This document shows, piece by piece, positions 26,700 through 35,948 of a stretch of 64,000 nt of DNA. Each line of letters begins with the position of its first letter. Position 1 is the first letter of the stretch. A model generated the notes under the pieces. The model was not told the DNA's origin, ran no database searches, and worked only from the letters and a program-made list of their open reading frames with translations. Position numbers and translations under genes: made by a program. The DNA is from Pedobacter cryoconitis (GTDB lineage: Bacteria > Bacteroidota > Bacteroidia > Sphingobacteriales > Sphingobacteriaceae): assembly GCF_014200595.1 (NCBI RefSeq), contig NZ_JACHCG010000001.1, positions 124,001 to 188,000 on the forward strand, in the 5' to 3' direction.

Positions 26700-29510
26700 T
26701 TAGAAAGTATAGTTAACAATTAATTCAAAGATAGGATTATGATGATATTCCTTGTTTACAAACACAAATCTTGTACCTAAATCAACATTTGGCTGATAAC
26801 GCAGCAGATTCATATTGCCATGTAATTCAAATCCATAAGTTTTAGGCTGCGACATATTGCTGTCTGTACCCAGATTCTCATAATGACAGAATACGCCACC
26901 CCTCACATTTCTGATATATGCCAGCGGGCCGATTTCTGCATCAGGATAAAAAAGAGGGAAACGATAATTAAAAAGCAAAGTGTTTTTAAGCCTGCTTTTC
27001 GCCATGATATTGTTGTAACCGTAAACCGTATTGATATCGTTATTGTATGTCCGGATCCCAGTGGCTTCCTGGTAATTGAAGTTGGCCAGAAAGGAATGGT
27101 TTTTAGCCAGTCCGGGGAAATAAAGAAAACCTGCTACTGCAAATAAATCTCCGGTTAACTGTTTATCAAAGGGCTGGCTGTAATAGGAGAATCTTAAAAT
27201 CTGTGCCCATTTTGGGGCAATATCTCTTTCAGCAGTTCTGATTGTGTGGGTAAAGGTGAACCCTGTTTCTAATGGAAACCGGAGAGCGGTGACAAAATTG
27301 GCAGGTAAATTCTGTGCATCATATCTTTGCGTATAACTTGTTCCGGCGTTCACCGAAAAATTATAATTGTGATTTTGCGCGCTCAGATTAATAGGGACAA
27401 CTGCCTGAAGCCGGACATAATTCTCCCGCCAGTCTCCCTGTTTAGTGCCCATCCCTGTGGAATAAAAAGTTCTGCGCGGCCGGTTACTGTAAGTCAGGTT
27501 GAAAATAGGATATAAACTTTTAAAGCTGGCCCCGGCATTATATTCAAAACGGCCAAGGTCGCGCTGGTAATTTACGCCTGCATAAGCATCAAAAGTATTC
27601 AGCAGATTATTTGAGTTGAACTGTAAGCCCCCTTTGTATTCATCTTCGATCACTGGAATTAAGCTGTGCACATTAATCAGGTGACCCAGCTTGTGGTAAG
27701 GGGTGGAAGTAAAGCTGCTGTCCGGAATGTTATCAAATACATTACCTGTATTTTCCTGTTTTTCGGCAGCTGCACCAAAGAAAACAAAATTGTCTTTACC
27801 TGTGGGCTGTGCTTCAATTTTTGTTTGTGCAATCTCGTAACCAAAAAGGTTATAGTTATTAAATAAGATACTGTCCGTCCCTTTAATGACAGAAGGGTTG
27901 AAGGCACCGTATTTAGAAGCGCTCAGGGCATTTATTTTTTTAGAATTGACGTTTATACTGTAAATATTGTTGATTCCGTTGTAATGGGCATTAAAAGCGA
28001 TATTTGCACCGATGAATACTGGTCTGCTTAGCTGTTGTGGGGTTTCACTGATTAGCTGAGTAGTCTTACCATCAGTATCTACTGTCCAGAGTGCTTTACC
28101 TGCTTCTTTGACACTGATATAAGTAATTACAGAGCCATCATTGTTGAAAGAAGGTGTTTGTATTAACAGGTTTTCTGGATTCGGATACTTCCGGATGATT
28201 TTACCGTTAGCGGCATCCATGACGATTAATTGTACTTTATTGCTCAGGTCAATTTGTACGGCAACGATCTTAGACCCATCCGCAGAAAGGGTAGGAGAGA
28301 AGATTCTTGATTTAGAACTTAACTTATTCAGTTTTTTGGTTTGCAGGTTATAAGTGCAGATTACACTATAACTCCTTTGCTGAAATCTCGGATCAAGTCT
28401 GACTTCGTCCCAGACGATCAGATTATTCGCATAACTGAACCAGGGCTGCTCCTGCTGGCCAATTCCTTGTATTCTCTGCTCTTTTTTATCCTGGCCGATC
28501 AGCATCAGCGCTGCTGGCATGGCCTTACTTTGCTTAAGCACCAGGATTTTTCCGTCTGGCATTTTCACCGGAAGAGAATAGTCTGTTGCATATTTTGCCT
28601 CCTGATTCAATACCGGATAATCTTTAGCAGGGCTAAGCTGTGCTTGCTTTTCCCAATCTGCTTTGACTTTTGCTGAGGTATATTCGTACCATCCCTTACC
28701 GTTTTTGCCACTGAATTTTTTAAGACTTTTGGCAAATGGATAAATGCGTACCGGACGATCTTTAATATCAGTCAATACACTGTCGAAAACAAATTTTCCG
28801 GCAGCTTGCCTGATTTGAGAAGCCATCAGATAACCGATCTGATAATAACCCGGGGTCACATCTTTTTGAGAACCGAAATTTGCTTTACTGTAAGAAAGGG
28901 TTTTTCCTTGTAGCAGGGCAGTCCGGTAAGGCATAATCCAGTTAGGCTGACGTCCGCGCCCCACATCGGTCAGGGACGTTTCATTGGATACTGCATCGCC
29001 TTCAAAGAACCATAAAGGGATACTTACCCCCATCCATGCAAAGTATACTTGTTCGGGAAATGGATAAGGCCGGCCATTGGTCAGCTTATCAAACTGAGCT
29101 GCGTGGCGCAATTCATGGACGGCGAGGTTATTCAACCAGTCCTGGCTATCAAATTGCTGGGGCGGGGTAGTGTTGAATTCTGATTTTTTAGGGCCAAGCT
29201 GAACGAAGCCATTCGCAATTACGCCCTGGTTTTGAAATACAATAGGAATCGTGGTTTTTCTAACATTCAGACTGCGGCCTACTTTAGGGAAAATATAACG
29301 GATATTATTGGCCATCCGCTGTGCTTCGGATTCCATTTCTACCGGGTAAATGATTTGGAAGCCTGAGGTGTTAATTTGTCTCCAGTTTACACCTAAAGGA
29401 TTCTGTAGTCCGCCAAAAATCTGGGCAGTGGCTTTATCTGTGATCGCTATTGAAATTAGTAGTATTAAGGCAGTGAGTATAAATTTGTTATTCTTTGTTT
29501 TATAGTGCAT
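26700..29510 (-). CDS. Exported metalloprotease, beta-propeller and outer-membrane barrel protein
   Basis: A 936-residue protein with an N-terminal signal sequence (about residues 1-29). Residues 30-260 form a gluzincin-like domain with VHELRHAAQFD as the HExxH zinc motif and WFFEGDAVSNET supplying the likely third ligand. Residues 300-560 hold TolB/WD40-like repeats (VQIDLSNKVQLIVMD, IFSPTLSADGSKIVAV). The last 330 residues read as alternating beta strands ending in the aromatic NYTF, like a surface-antigen/BamA-type barrel. This would place a protease on the cell surface or just inside the outer membrane. The domain reading is by eye; the substrate is unknown. Confidence 0.8.
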   Translation of the reverse strand: MHYKTKNNKFILTALILLISIAITDKATAQIFGGLQNPLGVNWRQINTSGFQIIYPVEMESEAQRMANNIRYIFPKVGRSLNVRKTTIPIVFQNQGVIANGFVQLGPKKSEFNTTPPQQFDSQDWLNNLAVHELRHAAQFDKLTNGRPYPFPEQVYFAWMGVSIPLWFFEGDAVSNETSLTDVGRGRQPNWIMPYRTALLQGKTLSYSKANFGSQKDVTPGYYQIGYLMASQIRQAAGKFVFDSVLTDIKDRPVRIYPFAKSLKKFSGKNGKGWYEYTSAKVKADWEKQAQLSPAKDYPVLNQEAKYATDYSLPVKMPDGKILVLKQSKAMPAALMLIGQDKKEQRIQGIGQQEQPWFSYANNLIVWDEVRLDPRFQQRSYSVICTYNLQTKKLNKLSSKSRIFSPTLSADGSKIVAVQIDLSNKVQLIVMDAANGKIIRKYPNPENLLIQTPSFNNDGSVITYISVKEAGKALWTVDTDGKTTQLISETPQQLSRPVFIGANIAFNAHYNGINNIYSINVNSKKINALSASKYGAFNPSVIKGTDSILFNNYNLFGYEIAQTKIEAQPTGKDNFVFFGAAAEKQENTGNVFDNIPDSSFTSTPYHKLGHLINVHSLIPVIEDEYKGGLQFNSNNLLNTFDAYAGVNYQRDLGRFEYNAGASFKSLYPIFNLTYSNRPRRTFYSTGMGTKQGDWRENYVRLQAVVPINLSAQNHNYNFSVNAGTSYTQRYDAQNLPANFVTALRFPLETGFTFTHTIRTAERDIAPKWAQILRFSYYSQPFDKQLTGDLFAVAGFLYFPGLAKNHSFLANFNYQEATGIRTYNNDINTVYGYNNIMAKSRLKNTLLFNYRFPLFYPDAEIGPLAYIRNVRGGVFCHYENLGTDSNMSQPKTYGFELHGNMNLLRYQPNVDLGTRFVFVNKEYHHNPIFELIVNYTF

Positions 29511-29645
29511 TATTTTATTGTACTAAAAGAATTATTTTTTTGAGTGGTTGTTTTCCTTGTGCTGAAGATACAGTTATTCCGCACAATTTATGAACAAATT
29601 TATTAGCTAAATTTAATAGGAAGTGCTGGTTATCCGGGAAGATAA

Positions 29646-30539
29646 TTAACTTTTGCTCTGGCGTTTCTTGTAGATCGGGTATAAGAATACGGCACCTAAA
29701 ATCAGGACAGAACCCATGTAGAATCCGGCAGACATGGTCTCTTTATGTCCAAAGAAAAGGAAGGCTAAAATAATCCCGTAAACAGGCTCCAGATTACTGA
29801 CCAGTGCAACGCGGAAAGCTGACAGGGTGCGCATCACAGAGACGCCTGCAATGTAAGCAAGCGCAGTACAGACTGTGCCAAGTATCATCAGGTAAATCCA
29901 ATCAGAAACACTCAGATTGAAGCTTTCATTGAGCAGGCTATGGTCAAACAGGCGGTAAATAGTGATCCAGAAAAAAGCACCGGAAAGCTCATAAAAGCTA
30001 ATCACTTTGGCATCACTTTTTTGTGCAAAATTAGAATTGATAATAGAGAACAGGCTCGAAGCTACTGCTGCGGAAAGACCGAAAATAATACCTGCGGTGT
30101 AATTGGATTCGAAATGAAAAATCAGGTAAATTCCAGAAATGATCACTATTCCAATAAAGATATCACCGATCTGAATGGCGGTCCTTTTAATGATAGGTTC
30201 AAGGATAGCTGTAAATAAGGTGAAAGAGGAGAGGCACACCAGTGTTACTGATACTGTTGATACTTTGATAGCCTGAAAGAAAAGGATCCAGTGAAGGGCT
30301 ACAATACTACCTGTAAAGAAGAATTGCAGAAACTCCTTCTTTGTTACCCTGATACTGAATTTTGTAGCTTTAAAATAGATCAGTAACGTGATGCTGGCAA
30401 TTAATACTCTGTACCAGACCATTTCGACCGAACCAACCGAAATCAATGCACCCAGAATTCCTGTGAATCCCCAGATAAAAACAGTAGCATGAAGAATCAG
30501 CAGGTTTCTGTTGATTTCCGAAGGAGAGAGCGGTTTCAT
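29646..30539 (-). CDS. EamA-family (DMT) transporter
   Basis: A 297-residue inner-membrane protein with about ten transmembrane helices in two repeats, as in drug/metabolite transporters. The first repeat starts ILHATVFIWGFTGILGAL; the second carries GTVCTALAYIAGVSVMRTLSAF and the typical NLEPVYGIILAFLFFGHKE near the C-terminus. The cargo cannot be told; amino acids or other metabolites are usual. Its ATG overlaps the lptF/G stop by one base (TAATG), so it is the last gene of the tgt-lptG-eamA unit. Confidence 0.9.
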   Translation of the reverse strand: MKPLSPSEINRNLLILHATVFIWGFTGILGALISVGSVEMVWYRVLIASITLLIYFKATKFSIRVTKKEFLQFFFTGSIVALHWILFFQAIKVSTVSVTLVCLSSFTLFTAILEPIIKRTAIQIGDIFIGIVIISGIYLIFHFESNYTAGIIFGLSAAVASSLFSIINSNFAQKSDAKVISFYELSGAFFWITIYRLFDHSLLNESFNLSVSDWIYLMILGTVCTALAYIAGVSVMRTLSAFRVALVSNLEPVYGIILAFLFFGHKETMSAGFYMGSVLILGAVFLYPIYKKRQSKS

Positions 30540-31642
30540 TATTTAGGTGCTTTTTTTAACAGGTAAAGACCCAGTAATCCGAAGAATATAGTGGGGATCA
30601 GGACGGCCAGCAGTGGAGGTATCCCGCCTTTGAGCGAAAACATCTTCGCAAACTGGTTCATCACAATATAAAGGAAACTCAATATAATCCCTATCCCTAA
30701 AGGCAGTCCAACACCTCCTCTTACCTTACGGGAAGAAAGGGCGACCCCAATCAGGGTTAATACGAATGCAGATAAGGGTTGCAGCCAGCGTTTATATTGT
30801 TCGAAAAGTAAATCATTTTCTATACCTGTACCCCTGGTTTTTTCTTTTTTGATCTTATCAGAAAGCTCTTTATTGGTTAAGATCTCATAAATGTTATCAT
30901 AAGCAGAGAAGTCATCCGGACGCATATCCAGAATGGTATCTTTAGGCTTATCAATACTTTTAAACATGTTTTCTTTCAGTCCGTTGATTGTTCTGATTGA
31001 ATAGTTGGTCAATTTCCAGCTGCGTTTTAGCGAATCCCATTTAATCTGATCTGCAATCACCTTTTTAGTCAATACATCACCCTTGAAATTATCCAGCATA
31101 AAACGGTAACCTGTTTTGGTTTTATTCTCAAAACTCTCCATATAGATATACGTATTGTTATCTAATTTCATGTGAATCTGTAGCTTACTGGTCGGGTCGT
31201 TCTTTTTTACGTAAGTATTTTCGAACGTGTTTTTGAGCTGATTGGTGTAGGGGAGCACATATAAATTGGAGCCCAGATTAGCTGCAAATATGATAAATGC
31301 GGAGATGAAATAGGGTTGTAAAAAACGATTGAAACTTACACCTCCGCTTAAAATCGGGACAATCTCAGTCTGATCGGCCATCTTTGCGGTAAAGAAAATT
31401 ACAGCAATAAAGTTGATCAGCGGTGAGAGCATATTCACGTAAAACGGAATAGAACCCGCGTAATATTGAGAAAGAACCTGCCAGGCAGACAACTTACTTC
31501 TTAAGAAGTCGTCCATTTTTTCTGATAAATCAAAAATTACGATAATGACCACGAAAATACTCAGGGTATAAATGAATGTACCCAGGTATTTACCAATAAT
31601 ATAACGGTCAATAATTTTAAATCTGCCCTTGAGGATATTCAT
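30539..31642 (-). CDS. LptF/LptG-family LPS export permease
   Basis: A 367-residue inner-membrane protein with six predicted helices: three before and three after a large periplasmic domain (about residues 130-275). LptF and LptG together with LptB drive lipopolysaccharide from the inner membrane to the LptC/A bridge. The N-terminus RYIIGKYLGTFIYTL and the C-terminal block PLSAFVLTLIGVALSSRKVRGG are typical. Which of the two paralogs this is cannot be decided. Its ATG directly abuts the tgt stop (TAAATG) and its own stop overlaps eamA. Confidence 0.9.
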   Translation of the reverse strand: MNILKGRFKIIDRYIIGKYLGTFIYTLSIFVVIIVIFDLSEKMDDFLRSKLSAWQVLSQYYAGSIPFYVNMLSPLINFIAVIFFTAKMADQTEIVPILSGGVSFNRFLQPYFISAFIIFAANLGSNLYVLPYTNQLKNTFENTYVKKNDPTSKLQIHMKLDNNTYIYMESFENKTKTGYRFMLDNFKGDVLTKKVIADQIKWDSLKRSWKLTNYSIRTINGLKENMFKSIDKPKDTILDMRPDDFSAYDNIYEILTNKELSDKIKKEKTRGTGIENDLLFEQYKRWLQPLSAFVLTLIGVALSSRKVRGGVGLPLGIGIILSFLYIVMNQFAKMFSLKGGIPPLLAVLIPTIFFGLLGLYLLKKAPK

Positions 31643-32773
31643 TTATAATTTATTCCCTAATATAGTCACCATTTTGTTCTTCCAGGCGTAAAACTCGCCG
31701 CTGATGATCTTTTCTCTGGCTTCTTTAACTAACCAAAGGTAGAAGTGAAGGTTGTGCAAAGTCGCAATTTGTGCACCTAACATTTCTTTCGAATGCATTA
31801 AGTGTCTCAGATATGCTTTTGAATAAACCTGGTCAGCGTATAAATCACTTTCTGCATCGATAGGGGAAAAATCATCAGCCCATTTTTTGTTGCCAATGTT
31901 AATGATCCCGTTTCTGGTGAAAAGCATTCCGTTTCTCGCATTTCTGGTCGGCATTACGCAGTCGAACATATCTACTCCTAACGCTATATTTTCTAAAATA
32001 TTGATCGGAGTACCTACACCCATTAAATAACGTGGTTTATCGGCAGGTAAAATGTCGCAGACTACTTCGGTCATGCCATACATTTCTTCTGCCGGCTCTC
32101 CTACCGAAAGACCGCCAATCGCATTTCCTTCACGTCCCATTGAAGCAATAAATTCTGCTGATTTCTTTCTCAGATCTTTGTAAACAGATCCTTGAACAAT
32201 AGGGAATAAGGTTTGATCGAAACCATATTTAGGCTCAGTGGTATCAAAACGTGCACAGCAGCGTTTTAACCAGCGGTGAGTCATGTTGATTGAATTCGCT
32301 GCATATTTATAATCACATGGATAAGGCGTACATTCATCGAAAGCCATAATAATATCGGCGCCGATAGTCCGTTGAATATCCATAGCATATTCAGGAGTGA
32401 AAAGGTGTTTTGAACCGTCAATATGTGAACGGAAAGTTACACCTTCTTCTTTGATCTTGTTGACTTTACTCAAAGAATAAACCTGGTAGCCTCCGCTATC
32501 TGTTAAAATCGGGCGGTCCCAGCCTATAAATTTATGTAATCCACCTGCACCCTCCAGCACGTCAAGTCCTGGCCGCAAGTATAAATGATAAGTATTTCCT
32601 AAAATAATCTGTGCATTAATATCATCTTTAAGCTCGCGCTGGTGCACGGCTTTTACCGTTCCTGCGGTGCCCACGGGCATAAAAATCGGTGTTTGGATGT
32701 CTCCATGAGCAGTAGTAACTGTTCCTGCCCTTGCTTTTGACTGAGGGTCGTTTGCCTGTAAGGTAAATTTCAT
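31643..32773 (-). CDS. tgt: tRNA-guanine transglycosylase
   Basis: Exchanges guanine 34 of Asp, Asn, His and Tyr tRNAs for preQ1 on the way to queuosine. It has 376 residues. The substrate site has LTDSGGYQVYSL, the nucleophile is in GVDMFDCVMPTRNARNG, and GGLSVGEPAEEMY is the guanine-binding loop. The zinc site expected near the C-terminus of the family (CxCxxC) is not seen: that region reads IINIGNKKWADDFSPIDAESD with no cysteine cluster, so the zinc ligands may be lost. It leads the tgt-lptG-eamA operon and has a perfect -7 element. Confidence 0.94.
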   Translation of the reverse strand: MKFTLQANDPQSKARAGTVTTAHGDIQTPIFMPVGTAGTVKAVHQRELKDDINAQIILGNTYHLYLRPGLDVLEGAGGLHKFIGWDRPILTDSGGYQVYSLSKVNKIKEEGVTFRSHIDGSKHLFTPEYAMDIQRTIGADIIMAFDECTPYPCDYKYAANSINMTHRWLKRCCARFDTTEPKYGFDQTLFPIVQGSVYKDLRKKSAEFIASMGREGNAIGGLSVGEPAEEMYGMTEVVCDILPADKPRYLMGVGTPINILENIALGVDMFDCVMPTRNARNGMLFTRNGIINIGNKKWADDFSPIDAESDLYADQVYSKAYLRHLMHSKEMLGAQIATLHNLHFYLWLVKEAREKIISGEFYAWKNKMVTILGNKL

Positions 32774-32802
32774 AAATGTGTGTACGCTTCAAAAAATCTC
32801 GG

Positions 32803-32810
32803 CAAAAGTA
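32803..32810 (-). promoter_or_regulatory. -7 promoter element for the tgt operon
   Basis: TACTTTTG on the minus strand is a perfect TAnnTTTG match 29 bp upstream of the tgt ATG. It overlaps the likely start codon of the divergent glycosyltransferase. Confidence 0.55.
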
Positions 32811-34024
32811 TGAAAAAACACCCGGTTCTCGATTTTTTTATCAATATATGGCTGCATTACAGATTAAAAATCAGAAATTTGGCGCTTGTCAAAAAAACCA
32901 TTGTGGAATTAACCTTACTAGAGAGTTGCCTGCTGGGTGCCCTCATTTTTTGTTTTGCCGTTCAGCTGTATTTTAGTTTATTTATACATTTAAAACTGGC
33001 CCTTGTTAAAGTAGAAGAGCTGCCAGCACAGGCTTCTAAGCCATTGAGTGTAATTATTTGTGCGCGTAATGAGGCAGAAAATCTGGCACAGTTTTTACCC
33101 GCAGTTTTACAGCAGAACTATCCTGATTTTGAAGTTATTGTTGTGAACGATCGTTCCTGGGATCAAACCCGCGAAGTATTGAAAGGTTTCGTTGCACAAT
33201 ATAAGCACCTGAAAGTAGTGACGGTTGCAGAAGGAGAAAAATTCATTGCTGGTAAAAAATTCGCGGTTACTATGGGGATTAAGGCAGCTGCTAATGAATG
33301 GCTGGTCTTTACTGATGCAGATTGCGTACCTGCTTCAGAAAACTGGCTGTCAGGAATGCAGCAGCCGGAAAATGACGAGACGGCAATTGTACTGGGTTAT
33401 TCCCCTTATATCCGTAAACGTGGTTTATTGAACAGCCTGATTCGTTTTGAAACCTTTTTTACTGCTGTCAATTACCTGGCTTTCGCGATTCAGGGCATGC
33501 CTTATATGGGGGTAGGCAGAAATATGGCTTATAAAAAGTCTCTGTTTTTTAAGAATAAAGGTTTTGCAGCACATATGCACATCCCATCGGGTGATGATGA
33601 TTTATTTGTGAATGCACATGCCACAGCCCACAATACAGAAATTCGTTTAAACCGGAGTACACATGTATGGTCTGCGCCGAATACCAGCTTCTCAGGTTAT
33701 CTGAGACAGAAGAAAAGACATTTTGGTGCCGGTAAATTCTATAAAGCCAAACATAAATTTATTTTATCCGTACAGATTATATTTCAGTTTCTGTTCTATG
33801 CGCTGTTTATCGCATTAATGTTTTTTAAACCTGCTAATTACCTGGCTGGCGGTGTTTTCGCACTGAGCCTGATCATTAGAAGTTTTATTTATCCCCGTTT
33901 GCTCAAACGCCTGAATTATCCTAATTTGAGATGGTGGTTTCCTGTTTTGGATATTCTACTGTTCATTTTCTTAGTGTTTAATGGCATTCTGTCTATATTT
34001 GTTAAAAAAGTAAAGTGGAAATAA
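32810..34024 (+). CDS. Membrane-anchored family 2 glycosyltransferase
   Basis: A 404-residue protein with an N-terminal hydrophobic helix (ESCLLGALIFCFAVQLYFSL, a transmembrane anchor), a GT-A catalytic domain and two or three C-terminal helices. The domain begins LSVIICARNEAENL and contains VNDRSWDQT and the acidic FTDADCVPA, equivalent to the DxD metal site. The sugar and acceptor are unknown. The start is uncertain: the frame is open to a GTG at 32780, and a GTG after about 30 residues, just before the hydrophobic helix, is also plausible. Its stop overlaps rsmG by 10 bp. Confidence 0.85.
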   Translation: MKKHPVLDFFINIWLHYRLKIRNLALVKKTIVELTLLESCLLGALIFCFAVQLYFSLFIHLKLALVKVEELPAQASKPLSVIICARNEAENLAQFLPAVLQQNYPDFEVIVVNDRSWDQTREVLKGFVAQYKHLKVVTVAEGEKFIAGKKFAVTMGIKAAANEWLVFTDADCVPASENWLSGMQQPENDETAIVLGYSPYIRKRGLLNSLIRFETFFTAVNYLAFAIQGMPYMGVGRNMAYKKSLFFKNKGFAAHMHIPSGDDDLFVNAHATAHNTEIRLNRSTHVWSAPNTSFSGYLRQKKRHFGAGKFYKAKHKFILSVQIIFQFLFYALFIALMFFKPANYLAGGVFALSLIIRSFIYPRLLKRLNYPNLRWWFPVLDILLFIFLVFNGILSIFVKKVKWK

Positions 34025-34647
34025 GTTCAACCCTCGTACAAAAGTATTTTAAAGATCTCAGTGCAGATCAGATCGCAAAGTTTAATCAGTTGTTTGATTT
34101 ATATAGTTTCTGGAATGCGCAGATCAATGTGATCTCCAGGAAGGATATTGAAGAATTATATGAGCGTCATATCCTGCATTCTTTAGGAATTGCTAAATTC
34201 TGTACATTCAAACCAGGGGAGAAAGTCCTTGATGTAGGTACCGGTGGCGGTTTTCCGGGTATTCCTCTAGCTATATTATTTCCAGAAACAGAGTTTCACC
34301 TGGTAGATTCTATCGGTAAAAAAATCAAGGTTGTGACGGAAGTTGCTGCTGCACTGGGTTTGAAGAATGTGAAAGCATCTCATTTAAGAGCAGAGCAGGT
34401 GGATGATAAATACGATTTCGTTGTTTCCCGCGCGGTTACCCGTCTGATAGATTTTTATCCATGGATCAAAGATAAATTCAATAAAAACTCAAAAAATGCA
34501 ATTGCCAACGGTATTTTGTATTTAAAAGGTGGAGAATTGGAGGAAGAAATTAAAGAATCAAGACTAAAAGCTGAATTATATCCTTTAGCTGCCTATTTTG
34601 AAGAGGATTTCTTCGAGACTAAATTTGTAGTTTATATCCCTTGTTAA
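34015..34647 (+). CDS. rsmG: 16S rRNA (guanine-527-N7)-methyltransferase
   Basis: Methylates G527 of 16S rRNA; loss of the enzyme gives low-level streptomycin resistance in other bacteria. It has 210 residues. Family marks are NVISRKDIEELYERHILHSL, cut at the usual point, and the SAM loop VLDVGTGGGFPGIPLAI, followed by FHLVDSIGKKIKVV and VVSRAVTRL. The start is GTG, placed inside the end of the upstream glycosyltransferase gene, so translation is probably coupled. Confidence 0.95.
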   Translation: MEISSTLVQKYFKDLSADQIAKFNQLFDLYSFWNAQINVISRKDIEELYERHILHSLGIAKFCTFKPGEKVLDVGTGGGFPGIPLAILFPETEFHLVDSIGKKIKVVTEVAAALGLKNVKASHLRAEQVDDKYDFVVSRAVTRLIDFYPWIKDKFNKNSKNAIANGILYLKGGELEEEIKESRLKAELYPLAAYFEEDFFETKFVVYIPC

Positions 34648-34698
34648 TTCAGGGATAATAAATTACCAGTATCAGTGGGTTAAGTATTAATTTAGCCC

Positions 34699-35790
34699 AT
34701 GAGTTTAATCTGTCAAATCGCGCTGACCCTGCTGAAAAATGTAGGGCCGGTAACCGCTAAACACTTGCTGTCCCATTTTGGAACCCCTGAAGCTATATTT
34801 GCTGCGACTAAAGCACAATTAGCAGAGGTGGAAGGGTTAAGCATTTCAAAAATTACTGCTATTCTTCAGACGAATGCACTTCAGCTGGCTGCGGAACAAG
34901 TAAAATTGCTGCAACAACATCAGGTTAAGGTTCTTTTTTACACGGATGAGAATTATCCTCAAAGGCTGAAGGAATGTGCTGATGCGCCGGTGCTTTTATA
35001 TTATAAGGGTATGGCAGACCTGAATCATCCAAGAATCGTCAGCATTGTAGGCTCCAGAAGGGCTACTTCATATGGGAAAATGCTTTGTCAGCAGCTGGTT
35101 GCTTTATTACAGCATTATGATGTGCTGGTTGTGAGTGGACTGGCTTATGGAATTGATGTAGCTGCACACCAGCAAAGTTTAGCTTATGGTATTCCGACTG
35201 TGGGGGTATTGGGGCATGGGCTTGATCGTATTTATCCTGCTGCTCATCATCAAATTGCAAAAGACATGCTTGAACAGGGCGGCTTGCTTTCTGAATTTCC
35301 GCTGAATTCGACTTTTGAAAAAGGAAACTTTCCAAAACGAAACCGGCTTATTGCAGGGTTGGCTGATGTGGTCGTGGTTATAGAGGCAGCAATCAAAGGA
35401 GGGGCGTTAATTACTGCTGGAATTGCCAATTCTTATAATAGAGAAGTTTATGCTTTTCCCGGCCGCACGACTGATGAATATAGTCAGGGTTGCAATTTTC
35501 TGATTAAAACGAACCGCGCAGGGATGATTAACGAGGCTAAAGATCTGGTCTATTATATGGGCTGGGAAGCTGCTGAAACAGTAAATCCTGTAAAACAGGG
35601 CACTTTATCTTCCGGACTTTCTGGTATAGAGCAAGTGTTGATCAACCTGCTCAAATTGGCTCCGCACAGCATAGATGAACTTGGGCTAAAAGCTGATATC
35701 CAGCAGGATAAGCTTGCGCTTCATTTGCTTAATCTGGAGATGAAAGGTGTCCTTATTTCGCTTCCCGGAAAGATATATCAGCTGATTTAG
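34699..35790 (+). CDS. dprA: DNA-processing protein DprA
   Basis: Loads RecA on incoming single-stranded DNA during natural transformation and is widely kept in non-competent bacteria. It has 363 residues. An N-terminal helix-hairpin-helix-like region (NVGPVTAKHLLSHFG) precedes the Rossmann-like core with SIVGSRRATSYG, VVSGLAYGIDVAAHQ, LSEFPLNSTFEKGNFPKRNR and KGGALITAGIANS. A C-terminal winged-helix segment follows (residues 300-363). No competence genes are adjacent. Confidence 0.94.
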   Translation: MSLICQIALTLLKNVGPVTAKHLLSHFGTPEAIFAATKAQLAEVEGLSISKITAILQTNALQLAAEQVKLLQQHQVKVLFYTDENYPQRLKECADAPVLLYYKGMADLNHPRIVSIVGSRRATSYGKMLCQQLVALLQHYDVLVVSGLAYGIDVAAHQQSLAYGIPTVGVLGHGLDRIYPAAHHQIAKDMLEQGGLLSEFPLNSTFEKGNFPKRNRLIAGLADVVVVIEAAIKGGALITAGIANSYNREVYAFPGRTTDEYSQGCNFLIKTNRAGMINEAKDLVYYMGWEAAETVNPVKQGTLSSGLSGIEQVLINLLKLAPHSIDELGLKADIQQDKLALHLLNLEMKGVLISLPGKIYQLI

Positions 35791-35936
35791 CTCGCTGTTG
35801 GTGTATGTTTTGCCATATAATAGCGATGTGAAGGGAGTGTTATTCTGATCAATTCAGAATATAATTTTATTAAACCGGATTATACAAAATATGATTACGA
35901 ATATTTAATAGAAATAAAATTCTAGGAATCAAGTCG

Positions 35937-35944
35937 TACTTTTG
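35937..35944 (+). promoter_or_regulatory. -7 element 4 nt before the start codon (predicted leaderless)
   Basis: TACTTTTG is a perfect TAnnTTTG match. Only TAAC separates it from the ATG at 35949, so transcription would begin at or within a base or two of the start codon. Confidence 0.6.
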
Positions 35945-35948
35945 TAAC

